Shown in pieces: positions 8,517-17,920 of a DNA stretch of 64,000 nt. Each line of letters begins with the position of its first letter. The stretch's first letter is position 1. The stretch is from Gemmatimonadota bacterium (GTDB lineage: Bacteria > Gemmatimonadota > Gemmatimonadetes > Longimicrobiales > Gaopeijiaceae): NCBI GenBank assembly GCA_016873995.1, contig VGVR01000014.1:1-64000 (forward strand). The letters are read 5' to 3'. The notes under the pieces were generated by a model. It was not told where the DNA came from and did not search any database. It was given only the letters and a program-made list of their open reading frames with translations. Made by a program: the position numbers and the translations under genes.

Positions 8517-9227
8517 ATGACCGCCGTCGAGTGCGCGGCGGCGCTCGGCTCTGCTACCGTTCGCCAGGCCTGGCTGCGGGCCGCGGCGTTGCTGCTGACC
8601 GCGGCCGGTTCGACGATGGGTTGCGGTGGCGGCGATGGCCCTACCGGGCCCACCGGTACGGTTCCATCCCAGCTCGTGAAGAGTGCGGGAGACCTGCAAA
8701 CCGGGTTTCTGAGCAACCCCTTGCCGACCGCCTATCGGGTTCTCGTCCTGGACTCGGCGGGAGCACCGGTTCCAGGGGTGATCGTGACCTGGACAGTGAC
8801 CACGGGTGACGGAACCGTCGCCCCGCCGCAGGGCACGACCGGCGCAGACGGGGCCGCTGAGGCGACGCACACGCTCGGCCCCTCTGCGGTCTCTCAGTCG
8901 GTCACCGCGAGTATCCCGGGGCCGGCGCCCGTCACGTTCACGGCGAGTGGCGTGGCGGCACCCACGGCCGTGTCCGTGACCGTCGGGAACGACTTCTTCA
9001 GTCCAAGGAACGTCGTCGTGAGGCAGGGAGGCGCGGTGACGTGGACATGGGCCACCTCCGCGTCCATTCACAACGTGACCTACACGGCCGGCCCCGCCCC
9101 CCTTCCGTCGAGCTCAGCGACGAAGGACACGGGAACGCACAGCAACACGTTCACGGTGCTCGCCCGTTACGACTACGCGTGCACGCTCCACGCCGGCATG
9201 GAAGGCTCTGTCACCGTGGTGAAGTGA
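8517..9227 (+). CDS. Lipoprotein with Big-1-like Ig domain and C-terminal cupredoxin domain
   Basis: 236 residues. The lipoprotein signal ends S-T-M-G-C-G-G-G, followed by a short G-P-T-G-P-T-G stretch. Residues about 55-145 look like a bacterial Ig-like (Big-1/invasin type) module with V-P-G-V-I-V-T-W-T-V. Residues about 150-236 are plastocyanin-like: V-T-V-G-N-D-F-F-S-P, then His in S-I-H-N-V, then Y-A-C-T-L-H-A-G-M, which supplies the His, Cys, His and Met of a type-1 copper site. It is therefore likely a small electron carrier or copper protein tethered outside the inner membrane. It lies beside the oxidative module that follows and could pass electrons for it. The start codon is weakly supported. 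Confidence 0.75.
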   Translation: MTAVECAAALGSATVRQAWLRAAALLLTAAGSTMGCGGGDGPTGPTGTVPSQLVKSAGDLQTGFLSNPLPTAYRVLVLDSAGAPVPGVIVTWTVTTGDGTVAPPQGTTGADGAAEATHTLGPSAVSQSVTASIPGPAPVTFTASGVAAPTAVSVTVGNDFFSPRNVVVRQGGAVTWTWATSASIHNVTYTAGPAPLPSSSATKDTGTHSNTFTVLARYDYACTLHAGMEGSVTVVK

Positions 9228-9279
9228 GGCCCCCCGGAGCCCGAGCCCGCCAACACGGCGCCGCAGCAGCCTGCCCTTC

Positions 9280-11517
9280 CTAGTTCACACGGAAGACGAA
9301 GAGCGAGCCGCCGCCGGTGGGAGTCGTGTTCAGGTCGGGGGTCAGGAAGCTCGGCACCCGCCAGATGCTCCCGCCGCCCCAGCCCGTCGCGACTGCGACG
9401 TACTGCACGCCGTCCACCTCGTAGCTGATCGGGAAGCCCATCGCCGGGCCGTTGAGCCGGGTGCTCCATAGCTCCCTGCCGTTCCGCACGTCGTAGGCGC
9501 GGAAGTAGCGGTTGTAGTCGCCAACGAAGACGACGCCGCCCGCCGTCGTGAGCGCGGCGGTGAGGAACCCCTCGCGCTGCGTGACGCTCCAGACCTCTTC
9601 CAGGTTGTCCACGCGATACGCGGCGAGCTTACCGAACATGCCGTTCGTGCCCGGCATCTCGCGCCAGTAGCGGCTGCCGGCCGAGCTACCGGCACCGGGC
9701 TCGATCGGCGTCTCCAGGCCGGCCATGTCCATGCAGCTCTGGTGCATCGGCACGATGAGCGTCGCCGTCTCGGGCGAGTATCCCATGGCGGCCCAGCTCT
9801 TCCCGCCGCCGGTGCCGGGACAAACGGACGCCCAGTCGCCGATCCTCATCTCCTGCAGATCCCGCCGATACTGCACGGCACCGGTCTCGTAGTCGATCTC
9901 GAGGATGTCCTGGTAGGTCATCTCCTTCAGGCCCAGGAACGCCCCCGTGCGGCGGTCGTTCTTCCACAGGATGCCCGTCTTGCCCGCGCTGAACACGGTG
10001 GGGAGGCCCTGGACGTCGATGAGTACGCGCTCATAGGCCTCGTCCATGTCGAACGACTCGGCGGGGATGTGCTGGAAGAACCACCGGATCTCGCCATTGT
10101 CCACGTCCAGAGCGAGCGTCGAGCTCGTATAGAGCGCCGAGTCCTGCGCGGTCATGCGGCGGCTGGCGAAGTTCCATGGTTTCGCCTGCGCGGTGCCGAA
10201 GTACGCCAGGTTCAGCTGCGGATCGTACGCGCCGTTCATCCATACGTCACCGCCCGCGCGTAGGCCCCAAGGCGCCCCTCCCCACGTGTCGCCGTGCGGC
10301 TCGCCTGGCCGGGCCATCGTTTGCGTGCGCCAGAGCTCCTCGCCTGTGCGCGCATCGTGCGCGGTGATGAAGCAGCCGGTCTCACGGAAGCGCGTGCAAC
10401 CCGTGATGCCGTTGATCACCTTGCCGTTGGCGACGATCGGACCCGTGCCGTCACTGTAGCCCTCCTCGATCAACGTCTCCCAGCGCACTCTGCCCGTCTT
10501 CGCGTCGAGCGCGACCATGGAGGCATCTTGCGTGGCCACGTAGATCAGGTCCTCCCAGATCGCGAGGCTGCGGAGCTGCCCGTTCATGGGCTGGCCGTTC
10601 TCGTCGAGCCTCCGATACTCCCACAGCGGCGTGCCGTCCGCCGCGTTGAGCGCTTGGATGACGTTGCCCGGGTTGGCGAGGAACATCGTGCCGTCGCGCA
10701 CGAGTGGACCCTGTTGGCTCTCGCCCTCCTCCATCGGCCACACGAACGCGAGCTGCAGCGTGCCCACGTTGTCCCTATCGATCTGATCCAGCGGCGAGTA
10801 GCCCCACGACTGGGGATTGCCCCGCCAGTGCAGCCAATCCTCCGCGGGCGGCGAATCGAGCACCGCCTGCGAGACGTTCGAGAAGCTCCCAAGGGGTCGG
10901 TACGTGCGCGTGATCGAGCGCGGTGTCTCGTAGATCGTGGCCGGCGTCTCCGGCGGCGCCGCCAGTGCGCCCGGCGTCGGACCCGTGCCGAGCCGTCCAG
11001 GTACCGGAGGGACGATCGCCGCCGTCGACGTCGACGCGGGCTCGCTCCCCGGGATCACCATCCCTGCTGAAGACGCGCTCAGCGCGACTTGTCCGGGCGC
11101 GACGTTGTTGCGGTCGAGGATGTGCGCCACGATCTGCGTGTAGACTTCTGCGCTGAGTGACCCCGGCCGAGCCGGTGGCATACTCTCGCGAACCAGGGCC
11201 AGGAGCTCCGTCACTGGCTGCGCGCCCCACTTGGCCCGGAACGCCGTGCCGGCGAGCGGCGGTGCTTCCGACGTGCCGCCCATGTCGGGCAGGTGACATC
11301 TCTGGCAGCTCTGGACGTATCCCTGTGCGCCTGCGTCCGCCTGGGCCTGCGTGTAAGGGCCGGGAATCACCACCGGCGCCGGCGCGGCCTGCCCGCGCCC
11401 GCCCCGGCCTCCCCTGCCCTGAGCGGAGAGCTCGGACGGCGTCGCGGCCTGGACGGCGCCGAGCACGAGGAAGGGCGTGAAGAGGAGTCCGAGGAACGTC
11501 CGGTGCGTGCGAGGCAT
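9280..11517 (-). CDS. PQQ-type beta-propeller dehydrogenase with N-terminal cytochrome c domain (module 1)
   Basis: 745 residues. A signal peptide (about 1-24) and a Gly/Arg linker precede a cytochrome c domain with C-Q-R-C-H at 71-75 and a later M-P-P heme-ligand region. A second linker leads to an eight-bladed quinoprotein propeller starting near W-L-H-W-R-G-N and carrying repeated A-x-D-x-x-T-G-x-x-x-W blade motifs and D-M-D-E-A at the putative catalytic aspartate. It is expected to oxidise an alcohol or aldehyde in the periplasm and pass electrons to its own heme. The order (cytochrome first) is unlike classic quinohemoprotein alcohol dehydrogenases, where the heme is C-terminal. A close paralogue with the same order lies at 54736-56958. 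ATG at 11517 was chosen for the signal peptide. Confidence 0.85.
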   Translation of the reverse strand: MPRTHRTFLGLLFTPFLVLGAVQAATPSELSAQGRGGRGGRGQAAPAPVVIPGPYTQAQADAGAQGYVQSCQRCHLPDMGGTSEAPPLAGTAFRAKWGAQPVTELLALVRESMPPARPGSLSAEVYTQIVAHILDRNNVAPGQVALSASSAGMVIPGSEPASTSTAAIVPPVPGRLGTGPTPGALAAPPETPATIYETPRSITRTYRPLGSFSNVSQAVLDSPPAEDWLHWRGNPQSWGYSPLDQIDRDNVGTLQLAFVWPMEEGESQQGPLVRDGTMFLANPGNVIQALNAADGTPLWEYRRLDENGQPMNGQLRSLAIWEDLIYVATQDASMVALDAKTGRVRWETLIEEGYSDGTGPIVANGKVINGITGCTRFRETGCFITAHDARTGEELWRTQTMARPGEPHGDTWGGAPWGLRAGGDVWMNGAYDPQLNLAYFGTAQAKPWNFASRRMTAQDSALYTSSTLALDVDNGEIRWFFQHIPAESFDMDEAYERVLIDVQGLPTVFSAGKTGILWKNDRRTGAFLGLKEMTYQDILEIDYETGAVQYRRDLQEMRIGDWASVCPGTGGGKSWAAMGYSPETATLIVPMHQSCMDMAGLETPIEPGAGSSAGSRYWREMPGTNGMFGKLAAYRVDNLEEVWSVTQREGFLTAALTTAGGVVFVGDYNRYFRAYDVRNGRELWSTRLNGPAMGFPISYEVDGVQYVAVATGWGGGSIWRVPSFLTPDLNTTPTGGGSLFVFRVN

Positions 11518-11823
11518 GGTTCTCTGAGTCGGCTGGAGGCCTGACAACCCACCCGGCCCCTGGAAGGTGCCGGAGCCATCATCTGACTACATGACAGCTA
11601 GTGGCACAAGGAGGTTGGGTCTCCCCGGACCTCGCCTTCTCGAGGCGCGCGCCGGTCGGCGCACCGACGCGACGTAACCCCTCCCCGCGGGCTACCTCGG
11701 AGACAGTTCGCAGTCCGAATCACCTCGGGTGCGCCCGGAGCGCGAAGCTTCGAGGCGCACCTCCATCAGGTGTGTACGCCGGGACCTCCAGAGGCGGGCC
11801 TGCCGGGGGCGTGAGTAGGGCGG
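11518..11823. other. Intergenic stretch with no supported gene
   Basis: About 300 bases lie between the divergently read ends of the PQQ dehydrogenase start and the GYD reading frame. A 95-codon frame on the plus strand (11601-11888) has Arg/Pro/Gly-rich composition and no ribosome site. No promoter consensus or RNA gene is recognisable. Confidence 0.5.
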
Positions 11824-12144
11824 TTACTTCCCTGGCGCCCGGTAGCTCACGGCCTTCTTGGTGGCAGCATCGACGTCCTAGGGCGTAAGCAGCACCGTGA
11901 TGCGGGTCTCGACTGCTCCGGAGGCACTGACCGCGAGCGACAGCGCCGCCGCGGTCACGTTGTCCGGCAGGTCCACGGTCAAGAACGCGTCGGTCCCGCC
12001 GAACGCGTAGTAGAACGACTCCACCTTGCCACCGACAGACTTCATCAGCTTGTCAACCGCATCGCGACGCTTCGAGCCGCCTTCGCTGAGCAGGCCCTTG
12101 AGGCCTTCGCCAACGTAGTTGGCCTGGAAGAGGTACTTGGGCAC
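11824..12144 (-). pseudogene. GYD-domain protein with an in-frame TAG near its end
   Basis: The frame from ATG 12144 encodes M-P-K-Y-L-F-Q-A-N-Y and a small ferredoxin-like GYD domain (F-Y-Y-A-F-G-G-T-D-A, V-D-L-P-D-N). It stops at TAG 11878-11880 (codon 89), right after T-V-L-L-T-P in the variant V-L-L-T-P. The same frame then continues D-V-D-A-A-T-K-K-A-V-S-Y-R-A-P-G-K to TAA at 11824. As I recall the family, GYD proteins usually continue L-T-P-E-E-(I/V)-D-A-A and end Y-R-P-P-G, so the TAG occupies a normal glutamate position. The truncated form would lack only 17 residues and may still fold. Function of GYD proteins is unknown; they are small, cytosolic and often about 95-110 residues. Confidence 0.75.
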
Positions 12145-12285
12145 CTGAGTCTCCTCCGTCTTGGGGGGCGCGCTCCGATGTTGGAGCGCAACAAAAAGAG
12201 CCGGGCACGACCCCAGCTCCCGATCATGTCACGAGTTGGCGGCCGCGCGCGCATCGCCGCAAGGGAACGGGTCGAACGGAATCTG

Positions 12286-13509
12286 CTATTCGCCCTCCCG
12301 GAGAAACCTCTGCACGCGGCGGCCCCGTGTTTCGCCCACGTACACGTTTCCGTCGGCGTCCACGGCCATGCTGTGCGCGGACATGACCTGACCGCCCTGC
12401 CTTCCGTAGGACGAGAAGCTCCCCACCACCTCCAGGTCACTCCTGCGCAGGATCCAGATCACGTTGTTCGAGCCGTCGTTCACGAAGGCCCAGCGTTGCT
12501 CGGGATCTGGCGAGAGTACGACGCCATACGCGCTGCCCAGGTCACGCGTCTCGCGGGCGACGAACCCCTCGCGCACGAACGTGCCGTCGCGCTCGAAGAC
12601 CTGGATGCGATTGGCGCTGCGGTCCGAAACGTAGAGCAGCCCGTCCCGCGCGAGGTCGATGCCGTGCACCGGGCCCACGAACTGGCGGGGCGGCTCGGCG
12701 TCGGGATCGAACGAGAGCTGCACGTCCTCGGGCACGCTTCCGTAAGCGCCCCAGTGCCGTCGATACGCCCCTGTCTCCGCGTCGAAGACGATCACGCGCT
12801 TGTTGGTGTAGCCGTCGGCCACGAACAGCTCGTTGCTCTCGGGGTCCACGACCAGGCCTGCGGGCCGACCGAGATGCGACGTGTCGTTGCTACCTCGGGT
12901 CACGCCGTCCTCACCGATCGTGAGGACGTGGCGTCCCTCGCGCGTGAGCTTGTAGATGACATGGGACTCGTCGAGCGTGACCCAAACGAAGTCGTTGTGG
13001 TCGACGTAGACCGTGTGCTCTCTGCGACCCCAGTCACCGTAGCCAGGACCGTCGTCCGCTCCCCAGAGCGTCTCGCCTCGGCCGCCGATCTCGTTCCCCT
13101 GGCCGGCCGGAGTGCCCGGCGGCGCGAAAAACGAGCGCAGCGGGGGCCAAGACTGCAGCACGTTACCCGCGGCGTCGAGCTCGAGCACCGGCGGGGCGGC
13201 CCGGCAGCAGCTCGAGATCCCCTCGGTCGCGCCCAACTCGCGGCCGCTCACCGTCCAGGGGCGCTGGATGACCCACACGTGGCCGGCGGCGTCGACGTCG
13301 ATGCCGCCAATCTCGCCCAGGATCCACTCGTTGGGGAACGGCGTCGCCGGCCAGGTCGGATCGTACCGGAAGCGCGGGACCTCGTCGCCGCCGGCTGCAT
13401 CGGCAGAAGGCGAATCCGCCGCGCCTGCACAGGAAGTCAGCGAGGTGAGGGCGAGGACCGCCAGGAGCCACGTGGGGGCGGAACGCATGAAGGCAACATC
13501 CCGCCGCAT
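12286..13509 (-). CDS. PAL-like six-bladed beta-propeller lipoprotein
   Basis: 407 residues; ATG 13509 sits after AGAGGGGAC just downstream of the previous stop. The lipoprotein signal ends L-T-S-C. The rest is an NHL/PAL-type propeller. Compared with the lyase half of peptide-amidating monooxygenase, it has A-D-G-Y-T-N-K-R (candidate catalytic Tyr234), three histidines in the right blades (R-E-H-T165, V-H-G282, A-H-S379) that could be the zinc triad, and Arg83 in I-Q-R-P. A C-C pair sits at 101-102. It follows the partner and cytochrome c-PHM-like genes by 13 bases on the same strand, so hydroxylase and lyase-like protein are probably coexpressed. The substrate is unknown, and a purely structural propeller role cannot be excluded. 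Confidence 0.75.
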   Translation of the reverse strand: MRRDVAFMRSAPTWLLAVLALTSLTSCAGAADSPSADAAGGDEVPRFRYDPTWPATPFPNEWILGEIGGIDVDAAGHVWVIQRPWTVSGRELGATEGISSCCRAAPPVLELDAAGNVLQSWPPLRSFFAPPGTPAGQGNEIGGRGETLWGADDGPGYGDWGRREHTVYVDHNDFVWVTLDESHVIYKLTREGRHVLTIGEDGVTRGSNDTSHLGRPAGLVVDPESNELFVADGYTNKRVIVFDAETGAYRRHWGAYGSVPEDVQLSFDPDAEPPRQFVGPVHGIDLARDGLLYVSDRSANRIQVFERDGTFVREGFVARETRDLGSAYGVVLSPDPEQRWAFVNDGSNNVIWILRRSDLEVVGSFSSYGRQGGQVMSAHSMAVDADGNVYVGETRGRRVQRFLREGE

Positions 13510-13522
13510 TCGGGTCCCCTCT

Positions 13523-14512
13523 TCAGACCCCCGGTGGCGACACGTGAACCGTAACTTCCACGTCGGAGTAGAGCCCGCCGTCGTCGGCGCGACCGCGCAG
13601 CACGTAGGTCCCCGGTTCCATGAACCTGGCCTCCGCCGTCCAGCGTCCGTCCTCGGGAATCGCCGGCGGGTCCCAGCGGATCGCCCACGGCGAGTTGGCG
13701 AAGGCCCTGGTGTCCTCCCAAGGCTTCGTCTGGGGCGGCTCGATCTCCACGCCATCGTCCTCGCCCCGATAGACGAACCAGGTGAAGTGGAGCCTGATCC
13801 GTTTGCTCACGGTGACGGTCGCCGTGGAGGCGCGGAGCGCGCGCTGGAGCAGGACGGCGGGCGTGGGCTCGGCTTCTTCCTCCGCCGCCGCCGAGTCACT
13901 TGCCTCAGTGGCCCGTCGCGAGCGAAGAGTGCTCCTATCCGGCTGGCCGTCATCGGTGACGACCGCGGTCAACGTCAGCATCTCGCCGACCCGCACCGTG
14001 CGCTCGAGGGGCCCTTCGAACACGATCGTCGGTGGTACGTTCGCCCGGATCTGGGGGCTGCTGCTCCCCGCACCCAGTGAGCCGTTCTCCGACATGATCA
14101 CCACGTTGTCGACGAATAGGTCCTCGCGGATGGTCCCGTACGCTTTGGTCTCCTCTCCATTGGCCCTCAGCGTCCAGACGAGCTCATCGCTTTCGCCAAA
14201 GCTCGCCGGCACTGGCACTTCGAAGATGAAGCGGTTGCGACGCGGGAGAAGCAGCGTGGGCTGGCCGCGGTCGGTTGGGCCGGGCGAAAAGTAATTGTCG
14301 GGCCCGACGGGGACGTGCGGCGTCTGCTCCCAGTTCTGGTTCATGTAGCCGAACATGAGGATGTATCCGCCGTCTTCGCCGTGCCGCCACCCTTCGTATG
14401 CGGGGTACACGGGCTGGCCCCGGGTGTACGTGATGGCTTGTGCCTCGGCCACCCCAGGAGCGGACGCGAGGAGGCACGACAGAACGAAAGTTGCGCGCAG
14501 GGTGCGACTCAT
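13523..14512 (-). CDS. Secreted partner protein of the cytochrome c-PHM-like oxidase (module 1)
   Basis: 329 residues with a Sec signal ending V-A-E-A-Q. No known domain is recognised. Mostly beta in character: G-W-R-H-G-E-D-G-G-Y, F-G-Y-M-N-Q-N-W and V-P-V-G-P-D-N-Y-F in the first third, and a C-terminal PKD/Ig-like end (P-G-T-Y-V-L-R-G-R-A-D-D). A paralogue at 52306-53193 repeats G-W-Y-H-E-A-D-G, L-G-P-D-N-F and P-G-D-Y-V-L-R-L. In both copies it directly follows a cytochrome c-PHM-like gene. Here the stop and start share a base (TGATG), so translation is coupled, which suggests a subunit of the same complex. A Glu/Ala-rich insert lies near 195-205. Confidence 0.75.
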   Translation of the reverse strand: MSRTLRATFVLSCLLASAPGVAEAQAITYTRGQPVYPAYEGWRHGEDGGYILMFGYMNQNWEQTPHVPVGPDNYFSPGPTDRGQPTLLLPRRNRFIFEVPVPASFGESDELVWTLRANGEETKAYGTIREDLFVDNVVIMSENGSLGAGSSSPQIRANVPPTIVFEGPLERTVRVGEMLTLTAVVTDDGQPDRSTLRSRRATEASDSAAAEEEAEPTPAVLLQRALRASTATVTVSKRIRLHFTWFVYRGEDDGVEIEPPQTKPWEDTRAFANSPWAIRWDPPAIPEDGRWTAEARFMEPGTYVLRGRADDGGLYSDVEVTVHVSPPGV

Positions 14513-16092
14513 CACTGGCGACTTCCTGGAGTGGGGTCGGCCACCGCTGCGTCCGACGCTGCATCGGATGCGTCGGCTGCATCGGCGCTCGCGGAGGCCT
14601 CCGCTGACTCACTGTCATCCGCCTCGGCCTCCGGCAGGAGGGGGAGGTTCGCCATGCAGAGCGGACAGCCCACGACGTGATCGTTCTTGTCGAGCCCGAA
14701 GAACTCGACCCTCTCCTTCATCTCGCGCACGAACTGCTCGTCGGTCATCGCCACCTGGATGCCGAGGTCGATGAACATGTTCGACACGGAGCGGTTCCCG
14801 GAGCCCTGCCAGTTCCGCGTGTCCGGGAGGTTGAAGTTCGACTCCGTGTTGTTCATGTAGCCCACGATGTGGACGATCGTCCCCTTGGGCAGCAGCGGCT
14901 CGTAGTTTTCCGCGAAAGAGTACGTCCGGACCCAGTTGTGGTCGTAGCCGACGCAGCTGAGGGTCTCGATCTGCTGCTGCCAGATCGCCTCGAGGCACAT
15001 ACGCTCGCCGGGAGCGTGCAGATGCGGCTCGAACGACACGAATTTCGTGTGCTGCTCGAGGACCTCGTAGCCGTGGAGTTGCTGTCCGTTTCGGCTGGGC
15101 ACGATGGAGATGTTGAGCCCGTCTCCGAGGGCGACCTGCGCGGGCGGATACTCCGGCTCGTACCCCTCGGGGAAGAACTCGAAGCCGAACTCGAGGGTCC
15201 CCGTCGTCGTGATACCGGTGGAGTGCAGGTGCACCGACTCGGACATGATCTTCGACCCGGCCCGGAGCAGGCGCCCCGACCCCTCACTGAACAGGTCCGG
15301 ATTCCGCCCGACCTCGTGCACCGGCCAGCCGGTGGTCTCGCCCTCCTCGTCCTCCGTGCGATAGATGAGGTGGTGGTAGATCCAGCGGCCGCCGACCGTG
15401 TGTCGGCCCGTCCCCCCGGTGGGGACGTCGTTGACTTCACGGATCTCGAGCGACTTCACGTAGCGGTCTTGCTCGAGTGGGATCTCGATTGGCTCGATCT
15501 CGCCCCACCAATCGGGGGCCCCGCCCTGCATCGTGATGGGGGCCGAGCGCACGATGAGGTCCGGCTGGATCCTCCAACCTTCGGAAACCTCCTTGTCGAG
15601 CTCGGCCGTGAGGTCACTGGCGCGACCCTCGGGGGCGCCGTTGTCTACCCATGCCTGGATCAGCGCCAACTCCTGGTCCGTCAGGGACGGATCCTGGAGA
15701 AAGTGCTGAATGCCCGTGTCTTTCTCGACGTACCACGGCGGCATCGCGCCCATGCGGTCACGGATCGCGGTGCGGTCCTTGATCCGCTGCGCGTATCGCC
15801 GCGCCTCCTGATAGCTCGTCAGGGACATGGGGCCGGCCCCATTGGCGCGGTGGCAGTGCACGCAGCTCCGCTCCAGGATCGGCGCGATGTCCTTGTTGAA
15901 GGTCACGGCGCCGGCGTCGATGCCGAAGTCCGCCGCTACGAACAGATGAGGCTGGTGCTCACCCGTGCCGTCGTGCGCGGAGTCCTGGGCCTGTATGGCA
16001 ACCGGAGCCAGGAACGCCGTCGCGCAAGCAACCGTCGCAAGGCGCGCCAGGTGGTCGAGGGCGAGTCGGTCGAAGAGGCTGCGGGTCGTCAT
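14512..16092 (-). CDS. Cytochrome c fused to PHM-like type II copper monooxygenase (module 1)
   Basis: 526 residues, signal peptide 1-36. A cytochrome c domain has C-V-H-C-H at 77-81. From about 175 on it resembles peptidylglycine hydroxylating monooxygenase (PHM) / dopamine beta-hydroxylase: a His-His pair (Y-H-H at 240-241) and H-L-H (288/290) as candidate CuH ligands, then P-H-L-H (357/359) and S-N-M439 as candidate CuM ligands, in the same order and roughly the same spacing as the animal enzymes. Animal PHM uses ascorbate and O2; here the built-in heme could supply electrons. The acidic/Ala-Ser tail (about 490-526) is low complexity. It is first gene of a run with the partner and a PAL-like propeller. 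Assignment rests on motif order, not alignment. Confidence 0.75.
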   Translation of the reverse strand: MTTRSLFDRLALDHLARLATVACATAFLAPVAIQAQDSAHDGTGEHQPHLFVAADFGIDAGAVTFNKDIAPILERSCVHCHRANGAGPMSLTSYQEARRYAQRIKDRTAIRDRMGAMPPWYVEKDTGIQHFLQDPSLTDQELALIQAWVDNGAPEGRASDLTAELDKEVSEGWRIQPDLIVRSAPITMQGGAPDWWGEIEPIEIPLEQDRYVKSLEIREVNDVPTGGTGRHTVGGRWIYHHLIYRTEDEEGETTGWPVHEVGRNPDLFSEGSGRLLRAGSKIMSESVHLHSTGITTTGTLEFGFEFFPEGYEPEYPPAQVALGDGLNISIVPSRNGQQLHGYEVLEQHTKFVSFEPHLHAPGERMCLEAIWQQQIETLSCVGYDHNWVRTYSFAENYEPLLPKGTIVHIVGYMNNTESNFNLPDTRNWQGSGNRSVSNMFIDLGIQVAMTDEQFVREMKERVEFFGLDKNDHVVGCPLCMANLPLLPEAEADDSESAEASASADAADASDAASDAAVADPTPGSRQ

Positions 16093-16348
16093 AGGGATGC
16101 TCTTGGCTATGCGTTGGGGCACACGGAGCAACGGTGGGATCTCATTTGCAGAATTATAGAGTCCGGATGCCTAGTTCGGCACGGCGGCGGCTCGAGCGCC
16201 CCCCCTGGACCTCGCGACCAGCCCGTCCGTGGGACGCCGGGCCGGGGGGCGGTGGCCTTGCAGGAGCACATGGTGGCTGTGCTGATGGTCGGCCAGTAGA
16301 CTTCGGTAGATACTGGCACGGCCAAGACCTGGAGGCCGGGGGACGCGC

Positions 16349-16933
16349 ATGAGCGAAGAGACACGCACGGGACACGTGGATGGGTCCGCTTCGGGCGGGA
16401 GAGCGGCTCGAAGGTTCGTCCGTTGGGGTGTCGCGGCGATCGCGCTCGTCGCGTTGGGCGGGGGGGGCTACTGGTCCCTGACGTGCCCCTGCGACGGCAT
16501 CCCTGGCTTCGTGCTGCGAGGCGAGCTCCACGACGCGCCCGTCGCCGACTGGAGCTTCGCCAACGACGTCGATCTGTGTCAGGTCCAAATCAGCGTCGGG
16601 TGGCGGCCCCACTCGGTGAATCTGAACTGCATGGCGACCCCGGCAGGGGAGCTGTTTCTGAGCTGCTCGGCCGGCGCGAACAAGTACTGGTGCCCCAAGG
16701 TCGAGGCGGACGAGCCGGGTAAGCTGCGTCTCGGCGGCGTGGTGTATCCGGTCGTGCTCAACCGGGTGACGGATTCATCCAGCCTCGATGCCGCGTGGCA
16801 GGCGCGCATCGCGAAGCTGCAGCGTCCTGCCGTTCAGACAATGCAGCCCCCTGGCGCGACCACACCGCCGCTCGACGCCGAGCGGCCCGAGAGTTGGTGG
16901 TCGTTCCGGGTTCGGTCGGCTCCGAGCGACTAG
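16349..16933 (+). CDS. Membrane-anchored protein of unknown function
   Basis: 194 residues; ATG 16349 follows GGGGGA by six bases. A cytosolic N-terminus with R-R-F-V-R precedes one transmembrane helix (about 26-42, V-A-A-I-A-L-V-A-L-G). Then comes C-P-C and a periplasmic domain starting F-V-L-R-G-E-L with D-W-S-F-A-N-D-V-D. The D-W-S-F and P-H-S-V motifs and overall strand pattern recall split-barrel (pyridoxamine-phosphate-oxidase-like) proteins, but flavin-binding residues cannot be confirmed. The C-terminal 35 residues are Pro-rich. It is divergent from the cytochrome c-PHM-like gene with 256 bases between them. Confidence 0.65.
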   Translation: MSEETRTGHVDGSASGGRAARRFVRWGVAAIALVALGGGGYWSLTCPCDGIPGFVLRGELHDAPVADWSFANDVDLCQVQISVGWRPHSVNLNCMATPAGELFLSCSAGANKYWCPKVEADEPGKLRLGGVVYPVVLNRVTDSSSLDAAWQARIAKLQRPAVQTMQPPGATTPPLDAERPESWWSFRVRSAPSD

Positions 16934-17002
16934 CTCGGGCCTTCTAGGAGGCCTTGGCGGCGGTTTGGATGGAGGCGTTCGCCGGGACCGTGCAGTCTGC
17001 AG

Positions 17003-17875
17003 CTAGCGGGGCGGACGAGGCACGAGGACCGGGGTCGAGGCCTTGTAACGCTCGTACCTCTGGTCGCCACCCCACTTGGCATCGGCTCGCGCTTCCAAGA
17101 GGGGGATGCCGCTCACCTTCGTGAGCAGGAAGGTCACGAACACGGGTGAGACGAGTGTGACGTACTGCCACCCCTGGAGAACGGGCGCGGCGATGAGAGC
17201 GATCCCTGTCCACAGGACGATCTCTCCGAAGTAGTTGGGGTGCCGAGACCAGGCCCACAGGCCAGAGTCGATGAACTGGCCTTCGTTTTCCGCGTGTGCG
17301 CGGAAGCGGCTCTTCTGGCGATCCGCCACCACCTCGATGCCGAACCCCGCGATCCAAAGCGCCAGCCCAACCCACTCGAGCGTGCCGAGCGGGACCGACC
17401 GCGGGGACGCCATCGCGGCGAGTGCCGCGCCCATCGTGAAGCAGACCCAAACGCCCTGCAGCGTCCATGCGACGAAGAAACGAACGAAGGAGGTCTTGAT
17501 TTCGTCGAAGCGGCGGTCCGAGCCACTGCGTCGGATCCGTCCGAAGAGGAAGGCGCCCAGACGCGCGGCCCAGACGGCGACGAGCACGCCGAGCAGCCCA
17601 GAACGCGTGTCGGCCGGCGGCCCGAGCCCGATCGCCACTACAGTGGCCGTAAGGTAGGTGAGGCTTCCCGTCAGGTCGTAGAAGCGCTCCGTGCGCATCA
17701 AATAGGCCGGCACGAACGCGACCCACTGGATCACCAGCGACAACAACGCGCACAGGGAGAACAACGGAACCGCCCCGACGACCGCTCCACCCTGACTGCC
17801 GGCGTACGAAAGGCCCGCGACGGCCGCGAGCGCGATGGGCAGGGCGACGAGTCGCTTCTTCTCAGCACTGGTCAT
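17003..17875 (-). CDS. DUF1295 / steroid 5-alpha-reductase-like membrane protein
   Basis: 290 residues with about seven membrane segments. The C-terminal signature S-R-H-P-N-Y-F-G-E-I, with G-L-W-A-W before it and R-Y-E-R-Y-K near the end, is typical of the DUF1295 family, distant relatives of steroid 5-alpha reductases and isoprenylcysteine methyltransferases. The conserved H-P-N-Y binds NADPH or SAM in characterised relatives; the reaction here is unknown. F-D-E-I-K and R-R-S-G-S-D-R-R-F in the middle loop also match the family. It ends convergently with the 16349 gene and starts 46 bases downstream of the outer-membrane protein gene on the same strand. Confidence 0.85.
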   Translation of the reverse strand: MTSAEKKRLVALPIALAAVAGLSYAGSQGGAVVGAVPLFSLCALLSLVIQWVAFVPAYLMRTERFYDLTGSLTYLTATVVAIGLGPPADTRSGLLGVLVAVWAARLGAFLFGRIRRSGSDRRFDEIKTSFVRFFVAWTLQGVWVCFTMGAALAAMASPRSVPLGTLEWVGLALWIAGFGIEVVADRQKSRFRAHAENEGQFIDSGLWAWSRHPNYFGEIVLWTGIALIAAPVLQGWQYVTLVSPVFVTFLLTKVSGIPLLEARADAKWGGDQRYERYKASTPVLVPRPPR

Positions 17876-17920
17876 GCGTCTACTCCGTCCCTTCGATCGC
17901 GGCGCGGCTCGCCCCGCTGC

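Noticed and set aside
11601-11888. 95-codon frame on the plus strand in the gap before the GYD gene
   Set aside because: Composition is Arg/Pro/Gly noise, there is no ribosome site, and it runs into the antisense of the GYD tail.
14677-16299. 540-codon open frame on the plus strand opposite the cytochrome c-PHM-like gene
   Set aside because: High G+C leaves long antisense frames open throughout this window. The product is Arg/His/Val-rich with no motif, whereas the minus strand has signal peptide, heme and copper motifs.
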